From: Monosporascus cannonballus | Taxonomy: Eukaryota; Ascomycota; Sordariomycetes; Xylariales | Reading direction: 5' to 3' | Assembly (NCBI GenBank): GCA_004154925.1 | Contig: QJNS01000192.1 | Span: 1-64,000 of the forward strand | Length of the DNA: 64,000 nt | In this document: positions 48,283 through 59,818 of the stretch, piece by piece | Layout of the letters: every line of letters begins with the position of its first letter | Position numbering within the stretch: the first letter of the stretch is position 1 | Position numbers and translations under genes: made by a program | Notes under the pieces: model-generated | The model's input: only the letters and a program-made list of their open reading frames with translations | Told to the model about the DNA's origin: nothing | The model's database searches: none

Positions 48283-48574
48283 AATATCAAAAGCTTCCTT
48301 TTATCGAGTTCTTTTTCAACTCTGCTATTTCGTAGCTAACTTATATCCGTATTTCTTAAGAAGATATTTGTATAACAGACCTCTCTATTTGTATTAGGTT
48401 AGGGTTCGTCGTAATTGTAATAGGCCGTTAAAGTTACGTTTAAAAATACGTATTAATAAGGATAACGTTAATATAAAATTCGAAAAACAAAAATTTATAT
48501 CACGGCGCTGCATGTCTCTTAGATTCTAGAAGATATTCTGTTGTTGTACAAAGAAGAAAGAAAGAATCTATCTA

Positions 48575-48635
48575 GCAAGCGCGTAGCGCTTGCGTATATA
48601 TAGCAAAGCGGCGGCTTAAAAGGGCCGCTTTGCTA
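48575..48635. repeat. Two adjacent perfect GC-rich hairpins
   Basis: GCAAGCGC-GTA-GCGCTTGC (48,575-48,593) and TAGCAAAGCGGC with its exact complement GCCGCTTTGCTA (48,601-48,612 and 48,624-48,635) sit in otherwise AT-rich sequence. They may be the subterminal end of another element. Confidence 0.7.
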
Positions 48636-49578
48636 GTGCTGTAATATTTTATTATACTAGCCGTAAACTTTATATTGCAAGATATTATAATTTCGTAACT
48701 TGTCACAGTCCCAAGTGGCACCTTGTAGGTATATAGAGCAGAACAAGGCGATCAGGGCTCAACCTGACAACGTTCCACTTTTAAGTAGTGTAATAACTAA
48801 ACTCTTGTTCTTCTATGCCGTAACATAACTAATTAATTTTATTAACGCAACTTTTATTAAAATTGTACGTTTTAAAAAAAAGAAAGAATTTTAACGTATT
48901 TAATCTTAAAAGCACCTTATTTTAATTTAGCTATTTTTGTTTTCGATTTTTTTAAATTCTACTTTTAATAAAAATTTTCGCCGTTAAATACTGTAAATAT
49001 AAATAAGATTAATACGTTATTCTTTTACGTAAATTGTTAAATAAAGTAATCGATTATTGTTTTATATCTCAAATAGTTTTATAATACATTATTTCGTTAA
49101 TTATCTACTTTTTTAAATTTGAAAAATAACTTTTATATACTCGATTTCGAATAGGCTGTTATTATAACTCCAATTTCTATATAACGACAGAAATATAAAT
49201 ATAAGTTTGCTAATATAAATATTTGATCAAAAATATATAGTACAGCTATCGAAAAAGTTATATTATAATTATAAATTACATATTATCTTTTTAAAAATTT
49301 ATAACTATTTTTTAAAAGAATTATTCGTAATAATTTGCACTTTTTTATTAAATAATTTTTTAGAAAAAAACATTTATAAGCTTAATTTCGTAAATATTTT
49401 ATAATTATTTAAAAACGTATTTTATAATAGTTATTGCTTATATTTTAAGGTTTAAAATATGAGCTTATTTTTAAAAAATATAAATATAATAAATTTGCTA
49501 AAAAACGTATTATATCTTCGTTTATCGCGATAATAAAAAGGGTTATAATATATTCGACTAATATTTTTATAATATGGT

Positions 49579-49697
49579 TGTGATGATATGCACAGTTTGT
49601 CCTTATAAAGTGGATTAAGGTGTTTAAATTTTAATTAATGTTTGGAATTGCTGATTTTTTGGTATTATGGCTAGCGTCGCATCCTCGATATCTCACA
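49579..49697 (+). repeat. 5' LTR, shortened
   Basis: 119 bp. Compared with the right LTR it lacks about 165 bp between two short ACAGTTAGT-like repeats, as if deleted by recombination between them. The rest aligns base by base, with C-to-T differences. Confidence 0.75.
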
Positions 49698-49806
49698 ATT
49701 ATTCTACACCCCAATTGGGTGCATCAACCAGTTCGGCGCCACTTCGGCGACATACCGAAGGCAGGGTTCGATCCCCACAGGGGCGGCTGCAGGCTAAAGA
49801 GAGCTA

Positions 49807-51649
49807 GTGTCCTCTACCCACTTCCTGAATTTATCCACTTCCTGAATCGGTCCACAACACCGAATACGAGGGTATCACTAACAACACTCTTTAATATCTC
49901 AACGAAAACGGTATATTTTTGCTTTATTCTAATTGCTACTGAAATAACATGTTTTCCATTGATATACGATTGATTTCCATAGCCCTTTCCAAAAAATCTT
50001 TCGCGTATTGTTATTCGTATCTTTTAGCGGAAGCCTTAATAACTTCTTTAATTTCTATAATTTGTTTAATTTTAGGGAATATATCGTTAAGGTTTCTGGC
50101 TATTGTAATACGCCCTTAAGGCTTTAAAGTTTCTAGTTATTTCTTTAGATTTTATTTATTACAGCGTAAAATGGCGTTTTTAAAGGACTTAAGATTAAAA
50201 GCCTTAGAGGCCTTTCTAAATAGGGTACGAATATTGCGAAGGATAGCGACCTTTTGCGAACTAATGGCCAGGAGCTGATTCTGGACGTCCTTGCCTTTTT
50301 TGGGCGTGTACCATATTGTAAAATATCTTTTAGGGAAGCTTATTGGTTCCGAGGTTTATTAGCGCGGGAAGTTCCCAACTATTTTCGGATGCTGAAACGG
50401 TTTATTTACGTTAAATGGCGAAATACCTGTCGCCCTAAAGCCCGAATATATATTTCGGGAGCTAAAGGCCTTTTTTAAAGCTTCGCAATACGTTTTTAAA
50501 AAATATTATTTATTAATAAGAGCTAAAATTACGAAAAAGCTAAAGCCTATTATCTTTTTATAATGATATTATTTTAACGTAATAAATATTCCAATATTAA
50601 ATAGCTGTATAATATAGGAGTTATATAAAGGTATATACAAATAACATACCTTATTCCTTTTGTATTTAGCCATGAATTTGGTCGTAATATAGGTGGTATG
50701 TTAATTTAAAATAAAAAACCTCCAATCGCCAGGATATAAGGGTTTCGTTTCGGGAAAATAAACTTTTCGAAACTATTCGAAGGCGATTTTAACGTTACTC
50801 CAGCCCGTCTTACTAAAAGTATATTTCCATTTAGGAAAACAGCACGGGAACCATTATCCCTAAAAGGTGAAACCGGTAAAAATTATTACGGGTATCAGCT
50901 ATCGCCTATTAGCCGTAATAACTTCGATTATCGTTACTTAAGTTATTATTTCGGAAATTTTTCGAAATCTACGTTTCGTAAGGACGTTTTTAATTACCTT
51001 CCCCTTTTTGGTTTCACCCTTTTGTACGTTTATCTCGTTTATATTCACGATATTCTCGTCCTTAATCTTTAACTCGCGAACGATAACTTTATACCGTTAT
51101 TAGAAATTTCGGATTTTATTAAAAAGGTCGAAAAACGCGCGGAAATTTTTAAGGGATTTTTTGTAACTTTTTTTAAAGCGTTGGGTGCCGGCTGATAAAG
51201 CGTTTAACCTAGTGCTTCCTAAAGGAATGGGTACTTCCATTTACTTAGTTGATATATTCTGCCATTTGACGTATTTCGAAGTCGTACGGTGTCCTTCTAC
51301 TAGCTTTTTCGTCCAATATCCATTTTACCAGTTCGTCTTTTTGCAAAGGGCTAAGGATTTGTTGATACTGATGACCTTGGGCGTACGGTCTTGCACCTCT
51401 CTTCCGCGTAAACAGGGTGCTCTCTGCTACACCCCATTTGTTAGCCGTTGCCTTTTGCTGAGCGCCCGCAGCAACTTCTGCTAAGGCCTGTTGGATGCGA
51501 TACTTATAATCAGGTCCCATCCCAAATTGGAGCTTCAGAAACGTTATGTGGGTTGAGTTATTGGGGAGTGTTGTTAAAAGGAGTGGGTGTTGAAGGAGCG
51601 AAAATCGGATTCAGGAAGTGGGTAAATTCAGGAAGTGGGTGGGGGACAC
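49807..51649 (-). mobile_element. Second pogo-type transposon, 1843 bp
   Basis: TA duplications at 49,805-49,806 and 51,650-51,651. Inverted repeats of about 45 bp begin GTGTCC and contain a doubled CCACTTCCTGAAT unit at each end. It is inserted in the internal part of the miniature LTR element. The length is almost the same as the element at 42,493 but the repeats differ, so it is a different family. The transposase runs on the minus strand. Confidence 0.88.
51245..51520 (-). pseudogene. N-terminal fragment of pogo-like transposase
   Basis: An open stretch of 91 codons from an ATG encodes a psq-type helix-turn-helix (AANKWGVAES-like region) and the start of a CENP-B-type HTH (ILSPLQKDELVKWILDEK). 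Downstream on the minus strand the DDE part is recognisable only as fragments (GETKKGKV, VTIIEVITA) among many stops. The intact N-terminus shows uneven decay along the element. Confidence 0.75.
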
Positions 51650-51812
51650 TAGGAGACAGATCGAAAAGATTCCAACCGCTGGCGTTCGGCGAGTGGTCGG
51701 CGCGAAGGGTCCGACCGCGCTATGTGCTCACAGGGCGCAGTAAAGCCTTGGGGGTTCGACACCTTATTCAGCCCTAAAGTCGGGACGATTTCACTAAAAA
51801 GGGAGGAGTAAT

Positions 51813-54764
51813 TGTGATGATATGCACAGTTAGTGTCAGATATAAGGGATTTACCTCATCTTGATCAGGACCCCATTTTGGAGGTTGTAGCTGCGCTTGC
51901 GGCGCAGCAGCCGTAACCACAGCTATAGTTTTTAATCAAGAAGTATTTGTTAAGGGTCCAATATATCAGCTAAACTCCTTTAAAAATAATACCTACAAAA
52001 ATAATAAAATCTCCAAAATAAGGCCTAATAGTAAATTATAATTTTTTCGTTCCGTTTGGTACGTTTTTATATAAATTTATAAAAATTATTAATATTTATT
52101 TTGGCAATATATATTAATTACGAAATTCTTAATATTTTAACTTATATAATTTAATATAAAATTAAAATTTTTATTTTTTAATATAATAATAATTTTAATT
52201 AATACGAAATAAAAATTATTATAATAAAAAATAATTTAAAATTCCGATTAATATATATTATAATTTTTTAAATTTTTTCGGTTAACATAATAATAATATA
52301 ATTTTATAAGCCAAAATAATAATATATAAAATTTAAAATCGTTTATAATATATTTTAAAACATATTTTTTCTTAATTAATTAAATATAAATAATATATTT
52401 AAAATTTTGAAGTAAATATTTTAAATTTTCGAATATTTAATTTTTTAAAAATAAAACATTTATTTTTATTTAATACGTTTACCGGTTTTTTGCCGATATA
52501 AACGTAATTAACCTATATGTTAATATTATATATACGGTTGATAACCTTATAGAAATTTTGCGCCGTCGATTTATTCGCCTTATATTAAGCGTTATATTTA
52601 ATAAATAAGGCCGTATTTTATGGAAAAAATATATCGATATAATATATAATTTGGTTTTCGGAAAACTTAATATTTTTTTTATTATTAAAATAAATTTTAA
52701 AAAATCCTTAATTATTTAAGCTTTTTTATTAATAACCGATTTAATTATTATTTAAGTCGTATTATTAATTAAGTTAATAAAAGAATAATAAATTTTTATA
52801 TTAATAATTTTATATTTTATTTTTATCTTAATATTTGCAGATCCGAAAAAGGTTAATTTAAAGATATTTGACCGTATAATTACCGAATAATATAATTATA
52901 TTATTTTTAGTTATAAATAAATATCGAACGATTAGTTTTAAATTATTATATTAAGTTTTGTTTTCGAATAACAATATAATTTGGTTATTATTAATAAAAT
53001 ATATTTATTATCGAAATAAAAAGATTTTCGGCTTAAATATATTAATATTTATAATTTACGTTTTATTTTTTTTCTTATATACATTAATTTACGTATATAA
53101 TAACTATTAGTAATATTATAAAAAAATTACGATTATATAACGGTTTTCGTTAAATCGACGACCTAGCTAGATATGGTTATAAGGCGGAGGTCCGGCGTTT
53201 TAGTATTAATCGTTTTAAAATAGATATTATTATTTTCCTTATATTTAAAAATTAACGTTCGAATTAAAGATAGTTAAATTCCTTAATAATTAATTTATCA
53301 GGATTATTAAATATTATTTTTTTAATCCAGTTTAATAATTTATGTTTTATTATTAAGATTATTATTTATATTAATAATAAGGCTAAAATTATAGATATCC
53401 GTAATTATTTAATTAGGACCATATTAAACTAAAGGTATTTATTAAAGGTTATAAAAGAAATTATTAAGTTTTATAATTTCAAAATATCCGAAAATAATAA
53501 AAACTTATTTAATAAATAGAACAAATAACTGCTGTTAATTTTGGAAATTGTTTTAATTATAATAATTAGGATTATAAAAAAAAGATGTATAAAAATGTCC
53601 GGATTATTATTATTATCAAACTGTTTTGTTTTCCGTTTCGTATTATACGATTGTCATTTTTTTCTTAAATATATAATTATTTGGTTTTAAAATTTAAATT
53701 AATAAAAAGTAAACGTTTTTATAAAATGTTAACTTTTGTTTAAAATGATATGGATTACGTTAATTTTAAGTAATATTATTTCTAGTAAATAACGAAATTT
53801 AAGTCTTTTTGTGAAAGTTATAAGTTTTTCGTATAATATATTATAGTATTTATATATAATGGGGTCCTAATTAGCCGGAATTAAAAATTCTTATTAATTT
53901 TTATATATTAATAAGTTTTTGCGTATTTGTTTTTTAATACATTAATTAATCGGTTAATCTAAGTAATCGAATTAATAGTTTAATTTAAATCGTTACAAAA
54001 AACCTAATTACGAATAAAAGTTTTAAACATTATATTAATTTTTTTATATTAATGCTAGAAATTTAAGACATACGTACGTATATTTTGTTCTAAGGGCGTA
54101 ATTCGGTAAAACTAAAAAAATTCGAATTTATTATATTTTTAAAAGGGAGATAATAATATAATAGGTTCGAGTTATAATTATTATATGCGTTAAAGTTTAA
54201 GAATAATAAATAGGTTTTAATTAAGACCAAAATAATATTAATAATAAGTTATAACAGAAATAACGGTATATATATATATATATTTATAAAAAAACGTTTT
54301 ATTATTAAGTTATTACGGATTTTTGTTTTTTTGAAAAAGCAAATATACTTAACGAAGCCGTTTTTACGTAATTATAACTTAGGCCCTATTAGCTCGTTAC
54401 GGGGATTTGGGATTTGATTGGTTAATATTTAACGTTGTGGAGCGATATTTAAGTGACTTTGAAGAAATTGGGAAAACGAGCCAGGGAGGCCTGAGCTAGC
54501 TGAGGTAATAAGGGATATCAGTTGTATGTGTATTGATGACTAGTTGCAGGTGCTCTAGAACGCGCACTGCACTTTAAGGTGATCTAGTCCCGGAATATAT
54601 ATGTTCCGATCAGAGGGAATCTTCCGTATGTGGGGTGCTAGAGCACCCCTGCTAGCCGACAGTTAGTCCTTATAAGGTGGATTAGAGTGTCCAAATCCTA
54701 ATTGGGGTTTGGAATTGCTGACCTTTTGGTATTGTGACTAACGTCGCACGCTTGTTATCTTATA
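51813..54764 (+). repeat. 3' LTR, interrupted by hAT-like element
   Basis: Starts TGTGATGATATGCACAGTT right after the purine tract and ends ATCTTATA before the ATGGT duplication. Without the 2658-bp insert and one copy of its 8-bp duplication it measures about 286 bp. The second half (54,660-54,764) aligns with the left LTR. Confidence 0.75.
51851..54508 (+). mobile_element. hAT-like DNA transposon, 2658 bp, AT-rich (RIP-like)
   Basis: TAAGGGAT is duplicated at 51,843-51,850 and 54,509-54,516. The ends are imperfect inverted repeats: TTACCTCATCTTGATCAGG on the left and, in reverse, TTACCTCAGCTAGCTCAGG on the right. An 8-bp duplication is typical of the hAT superfamily. The interior is so AT-rich that no transposase frame remains, so the superfamily call rests on the duplication only. 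A subterminal GC palindrome lies at about 51,890-51,910. Confidence 0.8.
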
Positions 54765-54769
54765 ATGGT

Positions 54770-55493
54770 CCGAAAAATTTTAAACGTATTAAAATGTATG
54801 TAATAAGTAAATTATATTTTTACATTTTAGATTTTAATAATTAAGTAATAAAGTTTTTTCAAATATATATTAACTTAGAAATTTAGTTATAACTTTATAT
54901 TAAAAATTATAAATATATTATAATTAATAATAAAAATATTTACTTTTATAATAAAAATTTAAATAAGTTAATATAATTAAAATATATATATATAGGTTGT
55001 TATTAAAAATTATATTTTTATTTGTCAAATTATAGCTTTAAATAGTATAAAAGTAATTTTTCTTTTTATAGCTAATTTATTCTTATATTAGCTCAAATAA
55101 TATAAAATTTTTAAAGAATTTTAAAGAATTATAAGATAATTTATTAATTAAAAAACGGTTAATTTTTTAATTATATTGCGATAAACAAGAAGAAATAGTT
55201 TATTACTAAAGGTTTATTAGGCTTAAAGATTTTCGTATTAACTTATAAATACGTATCTTTTTTGTATAACTGTTCTGCAGTTATTATTAGCTTAAAAAAT
55301 TCGACAAAAACTATCAAATTATTCGAAAAGGTGTAAATTAAAGAAATAATGCGTCTTCGAATCTATGATGCTTTGATTTATTGTTGATATAGCTCTTAAC
55401 AGCGAGATTTAAATCCTAGTGAGATGTTTTAAATGGTAAGATATATGGGGTTGTGGAGGTTCTAGCACGTGATACGATTTTTTGGAACTTCTA
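54770..55493. other. AT-rich, no gene
   Basis: Heavily TA-biased sequence without frames or recognised ends. Confidence 0.7.
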
Positions 55494-56897
55494 GAGCGGT
55501 GCACGTACCAATGCACACCCTCTCCATTTGCACACTTCGAAATTTTTGATCTTTATACTTTAAAATTTAATAAATCTACAACAACAGAAGAAAAATATAT
55601 AAAGTTTTATATTAAAATTAACTAAGAAAACCAGATTTTATAACAGTTATTAATACGTTTAGTCTTTAGGCAAAATGGTAGTAAAATATTATTATAATAA
55701 AACTTTTAAAATAAAATAAAATAAAATATATTAAATACTATATAACATATATATATTCTTTTTTATCTTCAGTTAATTAAAATAGTCATTTAACGTTATA
55801 TAAGAATAAAAATATATATATTAAGAATTGTTTTATCTTTAAATATATTATTTAAAAATATATTGATATATAAAATAATGATATTAATATAACATAATAT
55901 AAATAAAAATTATAAAAAAATATATATAATTACAATATTAAATATCACGTATTGTAATATTAAAAAAGTATAAAGCTTTTATAAAAACTTTAGCTAATAT
56001 ACATTATATTCATATATACACTTTTTAAATACCTAATATATACTATTATAAATGTTTAAATATATAAAATATATTATAAAATTATATATATATATATATA
56101 AAATATAATTTCGAAGAAATAATAAATCTAATAAAATTTACCAATAATGGTTAATATTTCTTAGTTTTTAACGGTTTTTACCTGTTTTTAATATTTTTTT
56201 TCGTCCAATTATTAGCTTTATTAATATTTTCACGAATTATGAATTCAAAAAATATTTCATATAACAAATTTAATATATACCTAAATTGTGGAATTTCATA
56301 AATTTAATTTGTATAAGTTAATTAAAATTATATATTATTTTATATTTATTTATTTTATTATATTAACTTAGAATATTTTTAATTATACAAAATATTATGC
56401 GGTATATATTAAAGACTTTTTGCCCCTAAAAGTTTTATTAGTTTGACATAATATTATTTCATATTGTTTTTAAAAAATTTATAAATTTGTTATTTTAAAT
56501 AATATTTAATTTAATTTTAAAATAATTATATATTAAACTTTAACAGTTTATAAATACTTTAATGTAATGTTTATTTATATATTTTGCTTTTTATAACATG
56601 TAACTTAATATTGTAATTATAATAAAAATATATTTAATTATATATAATTTATGTTTTAAATTTTTATAAATGTTTTTATTTTTAATATTAATTTCTTTTA
56701 CACTTAATATTGACGTTATCCTTTCTTGATTTTTTAAATTATCGTTTTCAAATAATTTTTTAAACTTTAATTTATATTATACATATATGGTGTTAGTGTT
56801 GTTAGCGTTGTTGTGGATTTATTATCGTTTAAAATATAAAGGTCGGAAAATTCGAGGTGTGCAAATGGGGGGGTGTGCATTGGTATGTGCACCGCTC
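55494..56897. mobile_element. Decayed 1.4-kb derivative of the first pogo family
   Basis: The ends GAGCGGTGCACGTACCAATG (left) and, in reverse, GAGCGGTGCACATACCAATG (right) match the terminal repeats of the element at 42,493. TA flanks both sides (55,492-55,493 and 56,898-56,899). The interior is nearly pure A/T with no open frame and is about 440 bp shorter, so it is a deleted, RIP-like copy. Confidence 0.85.
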
Positions 56898-57139
56898 TAA
56901 GGGATGTTTTACTTTTGCTCGCGATAATCGGTCATCTCCAAATATAACTTGGTCCTCACTCGCTCAGTGGACTCAGCGTTGAGCATTATTGTGAATCAAT
57001 TTTCCCGAGTAACCACCTCCTCTCGCCGCCGCGCTTGATCGGACGGACGTTCTGCCGGGGCCGGCAGATTAGGCAGCGCTCAGCTCGACCGGTAACTGCA
57101 TAATTGCGATACCCTCCTCTTTCCACCTAGGTTACCAAT

Positions 57140-58375
57140 ATGGCCAACCCAACGTCTCCCACAGGCTCCGTCACGCAAAAGTCCTGTGAAACGGGCCATA
57201 ATGCGATCACGCCGCCGGAGAGCTATAGCGAGCTGCCTTTGACCCCTCCTGGAACTGATGATCGGCGGCCGACATTGGATTTCAATGTCGAACAAGCAGT
57301 AGCAGTTTTCGAAAGCTGCCGAGATCAGCCTCACTCCGTGGGCCCAGCACCGCGAATTGAGCTACGACCGCATCAATACCAGCGGCTAGTGAGGGAACTG
57401 GAATGCAATACATCACTAGAATATATCAATGCTACAGTGCGGTAGGTTGTCTGCGGGCATCCATCCGCGTCCAGGGCTGACAGCACTACAGGTTTGATTA
57501 CGATCCAGATATTAAAGTCCTCGACATCCGCATGCCTACTCCGGTTCACGAACTTGTTTCCACATCCCTCGCGGACGAAATAAACGAGCAGCTTCGATGC
57601 ATCGCTAAGCAAGGTGGACGCGCGGGCGAATTCGCAGCCCAGATCGTGAATGCGGGCTCATCCCGGATTCTACTCGCCGAAATAGTGAAGGACAATACTC
57701 CATTACAACGACAACCAGATGCACAGTTCCAGAATGAGAATGCGGTATACCCGGGGTTGGTGGTGGAAATCTCATACTCTCAGGATGGGAAGGACCTGGA
57801 TAAGCTGGCATGGCAGTATATCCAAGGGTCGAACGGGAACATCAAAGCTGTCATCGGAATTGACATCAGCTACGGTGCGAAAGCATCAACGGTGTCAATA
57901 TGGCGGCCATGCTACTACCGGGAAGAGGGCGATAAGCTAGATACTCTCGACGTGCGCAGGGAGGTTAAGGACGAGGTACGTGACATAGTCGTGATGCCGT
58001 GGACAATACTAAATTTCGCAGCCATTTCGGTCTTCGGACGGTTCCTACGAGAATCAAACGACGAGTCTGCAACTGACACTGAGAGATTTCGCGCCGGACG
58101 AATTTTGTGGAGGGTTGGAGTCTGTGACACTGTCGATACCGTACAGGCGGCTCGCGGAATTTGTCGATCGGGCTAAGCGGTTGCAAAGAGTAAGGGAACA
58201 ACGGACGGGTGTCGGTGTTCAGTCGAACAGGATATTGAAGAAACGAAAACGCCCGTTTAGCTCGGCCGATGAGATTGATTCTGAGGACGAGGCTCGGTTT
58301 CGCCGAGACGAAGACAAGGTAATGGAGAAGGCCTCTGCCGAGGACAAGGATTTTCAATCCGGCGGGAAGTTATAA
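57140..58375 (+). CDS. Uncharacterised fungal protein, possible PD-(D/E)XK-like fold
   Basis: Exons 57140-57441, 57492-57975 and 58022-58375 encode about 379 residues. Introns of 50 and 46 bp have GTAGGT and GTACGT donors and CTACAG and TCGCAG acceptors. The start ATG gives MANPTSPTGSVTQKS. The N-terminal 60 residues are Pro/Thr-rich. The central part reads RMPTPVHELVSTSLADEINE, then QPDAQFQNENAVYPGLVVEI (about 175-194) and AVIGIDISYG. A D...PGxVVEISYSQ arrangement resembles the core of restriction-endonuclease-like folds and of a fungal hypothetical family I have seen before; nuclease activity is only an inference. The C-terminus is charged and Lys/Glu-rich (KKRKRPFS could be a nuclear signal). 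It is intact although it sits between two AT-rich repeat blocks. Possible accessory gene. Confidence 0.8.
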
Positions 58376-58652
58376 CCCTGGGTAGCTACGTTGCCCGGCG
58401 CGGCACCACGGAACTGTCACACTTACTAAGGAGCAGATACACAGCTCTTGAGGGTATATTGACTTGTAGGAAGCTAGGAAGCGGTGATCCCACTTGGTGT
58501 GGGTGATCCACTGATATAGGGCTTCGGAAAGGAACAACAATCACCCGAAGACCCAGCTAGGAGTGCCCTTTTCCATGACAGGAACACTGTGAAATAGTTC
58601 CCTGTCGGGGGACTTCACTCCCCTAGCTGGCAAACAGTTCATTTTGTTTACG

Positions 58653-59385
58653 CTACCCCTTTAGAAGCCTCTGTAACGGTGAAGTGCCTCGCCCTATCCG
58701 GTCGACTGCTCTTAGGACCGCCACCGGACGGCAGATCCGCTCGCATGCTGGCGTCTCCCGGCCACGGACAAGTCCAACCCGGAACAGATATTGGCCAGGA
58801 GCGATACACGAAGGAATGGTGACAGATACTTCGGTCTTGGACTCCGATGCCCACACGAGGATGTCCGTGCCGAAGATTGGCTGATCATAAGATATCTTAA
58901 ACCAGACGTCTCCGTCGCCAGTAAAGGACTCGATAAACTCGCCATCAGGGGCCTTCGCCAGGTAAAAGGCAACAGGTCCGGGGCGCTGAATACTTGGCTC
59001 GACTCGGAAACTAAGCCTCTGCCCAGCTGCCACGCTCATAACCCCTGTAGTGCCATCTGGGGGAGTTATGAATTCATAGCATCGAAATGATGGGTCGTTG
59101 ACGTCTCTCACTGGACTGTGGCTGTCGATATTTTCGGTCTTTCGAACGTAACTATGCAGTGGATTAAGTACATATTCTTACGACCAAATGCGTTTTGGGG
59201 CAACCCACGTCCAGTCAGGCTTTGTAATATCACCCACCGTCGATTGTCAGAGCCGGGAATACGTCTTCCGGAATATTAGTCTGCGGTATCTATTTGAATT
59301 AGAGGCACTTACAATGCGCAGTGGTGGACTCCAGGATAGGAAGAGTTGCGATAGCTTTCGTAATGGCCTTCATGATAGTTCTCAT
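58653..59385 (-). pseudogene. Frameshifted AA9 lytic polysaccharide monooxygenase
   Basis: A first exon from the ATG at 59,385 (or 59,373) encodes a signal peptide ending ESTTA, then His, the N-terminal copper ligand of AA9. Splicing with GTAAGT to an AAG acceptor gives HYVFPALTIDG, a typical AA9 start. A net one-base shift follows (GGTGGGTGAT), and DITKPDWT continues in another frame. A second intron of 57 bp joins it to YVRKTEN and DVNDPSFRCYEF. PGPVAFYLAKAP, VWFKISYD and TIPSCIAPGQYLFRV complete the family pattern. After that the conserved CADL region appears only in another frame (RADLPSGGG). AA9 enzymes oxidatively cleave cellulose. Two frame breaks make it likely dead, unless they are assembly errors. 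Confidence 0.82.
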
Positions 59386-59818
59386 ACGACGTTTTGAAAG
59401 AGCATATTTATATACAACTTTGGAAGGATGCTTTGAATCTAATATTAGATATTGCTAGGTATATTAATTTTACTGTAATTCATAATAATAGGAACAGCTT
59501 TTGTTACGATTATGTGATACCAATGGAGCAAGTATAGTCTTTTCTCATAGTTGCAATAAACTGGTTACGGCCCGAGATGGGAGGCGGTGTATATATATAC
59601 ACCTGCTGAAGTTCCGTCTACCAATTGCGCTGGGAACCCCTGTTCCCCAGAATTGCCAAATTAATAGAAGGTATGCGTATGACGATGGCTGACTCGGCGG
59701 CAGACCCTCCATAAAAGGTGGGTAGGGAATCAGACGTGGGCGTTCATATAAATATGAAAAGCGGCGGGTAAAGTAATGCGGCCTTGATATAACCGCGTTT
59801 CGGCTTGTGCGTAATGAC

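Larger units (their letters stand above)
49579..54764 (+). mobile_element. Miniature LTR retroelement (TRIM-like) with two nested insertions
   Basis: Direct repeats beginning TGTGATGATATGCACAGTT and ending CTCACA (left) or TTATA (right) flank the element. ATGGT is duplicated outside both ends (49,574-49,578 and 54,765-54,769), the 5-bp target duplication expected of LTR elements. A purine tract AAAAAGGGAGGAG stands just before the right LTR. Taking out the pogo-type insert and the hAT-like insert leaves about 270 bp internal sequence with no gag or pol and an LTR of about 286 bp, so it cannot code for its own movement. A primer-binding site was not recognised. Confidence 0.8.

Noticed and set aside
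48701..48769. TGTCA...TGACA pair suggesting a small LTR
   Set aside because: Only 69 bp apart, no second copy in the window and no flanking duplication.
49765..49774. tRNA-like B box GGTTCGATCC
   Set aside because: No acceptor stem, anticodon arm or A box at the right distance. It lies in the internal part of the miniature LTR element.
50254..50478. 74-codon plus-strand frame in the second pogo-type element
   Set aside because: Antisense to the decayed transposase; no family signal of its own.
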